Assembly (NCBI GenBank): GCA_900759005.1
Contig: CAAEUQ010000004.1
Span: 1 to 6,402, forward strand
DNA: 6,402 nucleotides
Direction of reading: 5' to 3'
Origin: Clostridia bacterium
GTDB lineage: Bacteria; Bacillota; Clostridia; Christensenellales; Aristaeellaceae
Shown: in pieces, positions 5,408-6,402 of the stretch
Layout: the number at the start of each line of letters is the position of its first letter
Position numbering within the stretch: position 1 is the stretch's first letter
Translations under genes and position numbers: made by a program
The notes under the pieces: generated by a model
What the model was told of the DNA's origin: nothing
Database searches by the model: none
The model's input: only the letters and a program-made list of their open reading frames with translations

Positions 5408-6402
5408 ATGAAAAAAAACTATCTGCTGGGGATCGACGTTGGCACGACGGGCGCGAAGGCGCTGCTGTTTTCCGATTGCGGCGAGATGATCGCGTCGGCG
5501 TACCGTGGGTATCCGCTGATTACGCCCGGAATCGGCACTTCCGAACAGCGGGCGACCGATTGGACGAACGCGGTGGTCGACATTGTGCGCGAGGTTTGTG
5601 CAAATCCTGAATGCGCTGAAAACGTGCGCGGCATTTCGCTTTCGACGCAGGGTGGCACGATTGTTCCGGTGGACGAAAATTTTCAGCCGCTGGCGAATGC
5701 GATCGTCTGGAGCGACGCGCGGTGTGCGGGTGATAAGGGCGAATTCAACGAATGCCTCGGCGAGGGTTACATTTATAAGACCTGCGGCTGGAATCTGAAT
5801 CGCGGACTTCCGGCGATGCAGCTGCGGCGAATGCGCGCGGAAAGACCCGAGATTTTTGAAAAGGCGCGCTATTTCCTGTCGGTTCCGGATTTCGTTTCCG
5901 CGTTTCTGACCGGAAAACCCGCGATCGACCTTTCCAACGCGGGCATCAATCACCTGTGCGACATCAAAAACGGAAAATATGATCCCAAAATCCTCGAATT
6001 TATTGGCGTGCGCGAGGATCAGCTCGCGGAGCTGATCCCTTCCTGCCATCCGATTGGAACGCTCACGAAAGAAGCGGCGGGGAAGCTGGGGCTGAATGAG
6101 AGCGTGGTCGTTTCCTCCGGCGCGCACGATCAGTATGCGGTTGCGCTGGGCGCGGGCATCTGCGCAGCCGGCGATGCGGTGATCGGAACGGGCACGGCGT
6201 GGGTTGTGACTGCGCTCAGGGACGAGCCGGATTTCGAATCGGGATTTGCACAGTCGATCTCCGCGACGGACGGCAAATGGGGCACGATGCTTTCGATTTC
6301 GACCGGCGGCGTGTGTCTGGACTGGCTGCGGAAGAAGGTTCTCAGTGAAAAGGACGGAACGCCGCTTGATTATGATACGCTGAACGCGCTGGCGGCAGAA
6401 AG
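5408..6402 (+). CDS. FGGY-family carbohydrate/polyol kinase (5' 331 codons; 3' end outside window)
   Basis: A cytoplasmic ATP-dependent kinase that phosphorylates a sugar or polyol after uptake. The first ATP/phosphate loop is YLLGIDVGTTGAKALLF (residues 5-21), with Asp10 and Gly12-Thr13-Thr14 conserved. AIVWSDAR (98-105) is the FGGY N-domain block, and SSGAHDQYAVALGAG (236 onwards) contains Asp241, the likely catalytic base. IGTGTAWVVTA (about 258-268) resembles the phosphate-2 region, so the visible part includes the N-domain and the beginning of the ATP domain. Family members are about 500 residues, so roughly one third is missing. The start at 5408 has GAGGG 5 nt upstream, weaker than the other sites here. 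Xylulokinase-like annotation is likely, but STQGGTIVPVDE (82-93), where xylulokinases carry a SGQMHG-type motif, argues against assigning xylulose. A strong terminator lies between it and the transporter genes, so it may be a separate or readthrough-expressed unit. Confidence 0.93.
   Translation, partial: MKKNYLLGIDVGTTGAKALLFSDCGEMIASAYRGYPLITPGIGTSEQRATDWTNAVVDIVREVCANPECAENVRGISLSTQGGTIVPVDENFQPLANAIVWSDARCAGDKGEFNECLGEGYIYKTCGWNLNRGLPAMQLRRMRAERPEIFEKARYFLSVPDFVSAFLTGKPAIDLSNAGINHLCDIKNGKYDPKILEFIGVREDQLAELIPSCHPIGTLTKEAAGKLGLNESVVVSSGAHDQYAVALGAGICAAGDAVIGTGTAWVVTALRDEPDFESGFAQSISATDGKWGTMLSISTGGVCLDWLRKKVLSEKDGTPLDYDTLNALAAE

Noticed and set aside
3596..6127. An 843-codon open frame on the minus strand across the binding protein, terminator gap and kinase
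   Set aside because: It is antisense to two genes with clear family motifs and proper ribosome binding sites. It is rich in Arg, His, Val and Asp as expected from the reverse of GC-rich codons, and it crosses an intrinsic terminator and intergenic DNA. No domain was recognised.

Overview
The window looks like part of a carbohydrate- or polyol-uptake and catabolism locus from a moderately GC-rich member of the Firmicutes, probably Clostridia. I infer this from strong AAGGAGG-type ribosome binding sites on nearly every gene, an LplABC-style ABC importer with no ATPase beside it, and the style of the solute-binding protein's signal peptide. The assignment below class level is a guess. No mobile element, RNA gene or CRISPR array is visible, and all genes read as intact except the two cut by the window ends.

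Layout. Minus strand, 1-1257: a DeoR/GlpR-type repressor gene (451-1257), followed after 20 bp by the first 143 codons of an archaeal-type triosephosphate-isomerase-like protein (430 to the left edge). A 417-bp intergenic region (1258-1674) holds two divergent sigma-A-type promoters. Their -35 boxes lie at the two ends of a 56-bp A-rich tract. The rightward promoter has a leader of about 258 nt with inverted and direct repeats. Plus strand, 1675-5233: two membrane permeases and a secreted solute-binding protein, apparently one operon ending in a strong hairpin terminator (5280-5311). Plus strand, 5408 to the right edge: the first 331 codons of an FGGY-family sugar/polyol kinase, preceded by two adjacent inverted repeats.

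How the parts may work together: the importer brings in a sugar, oligosaccharide or polyol, the kinase phosphorylates it or a product of it, and the TIM-like enzyme isomerises a short phosphorylated ketose/aldose. The DeoR-type protein would sense a phosphorylated intermediate and repress both divergent units. FGGY kinase plus a second TIM-family isomerase plus a DeoR-type regulator is reminiscent of tetritol (erythritol/threitol) pathways, but the substrate cannot be decided from this window. The main points for follow-up are the TIM paralog with a changed active-site motif, the binding protein without a lipobox, and the regulatory DNA between the genes. I see no clear evidence of a wholly new type of system.
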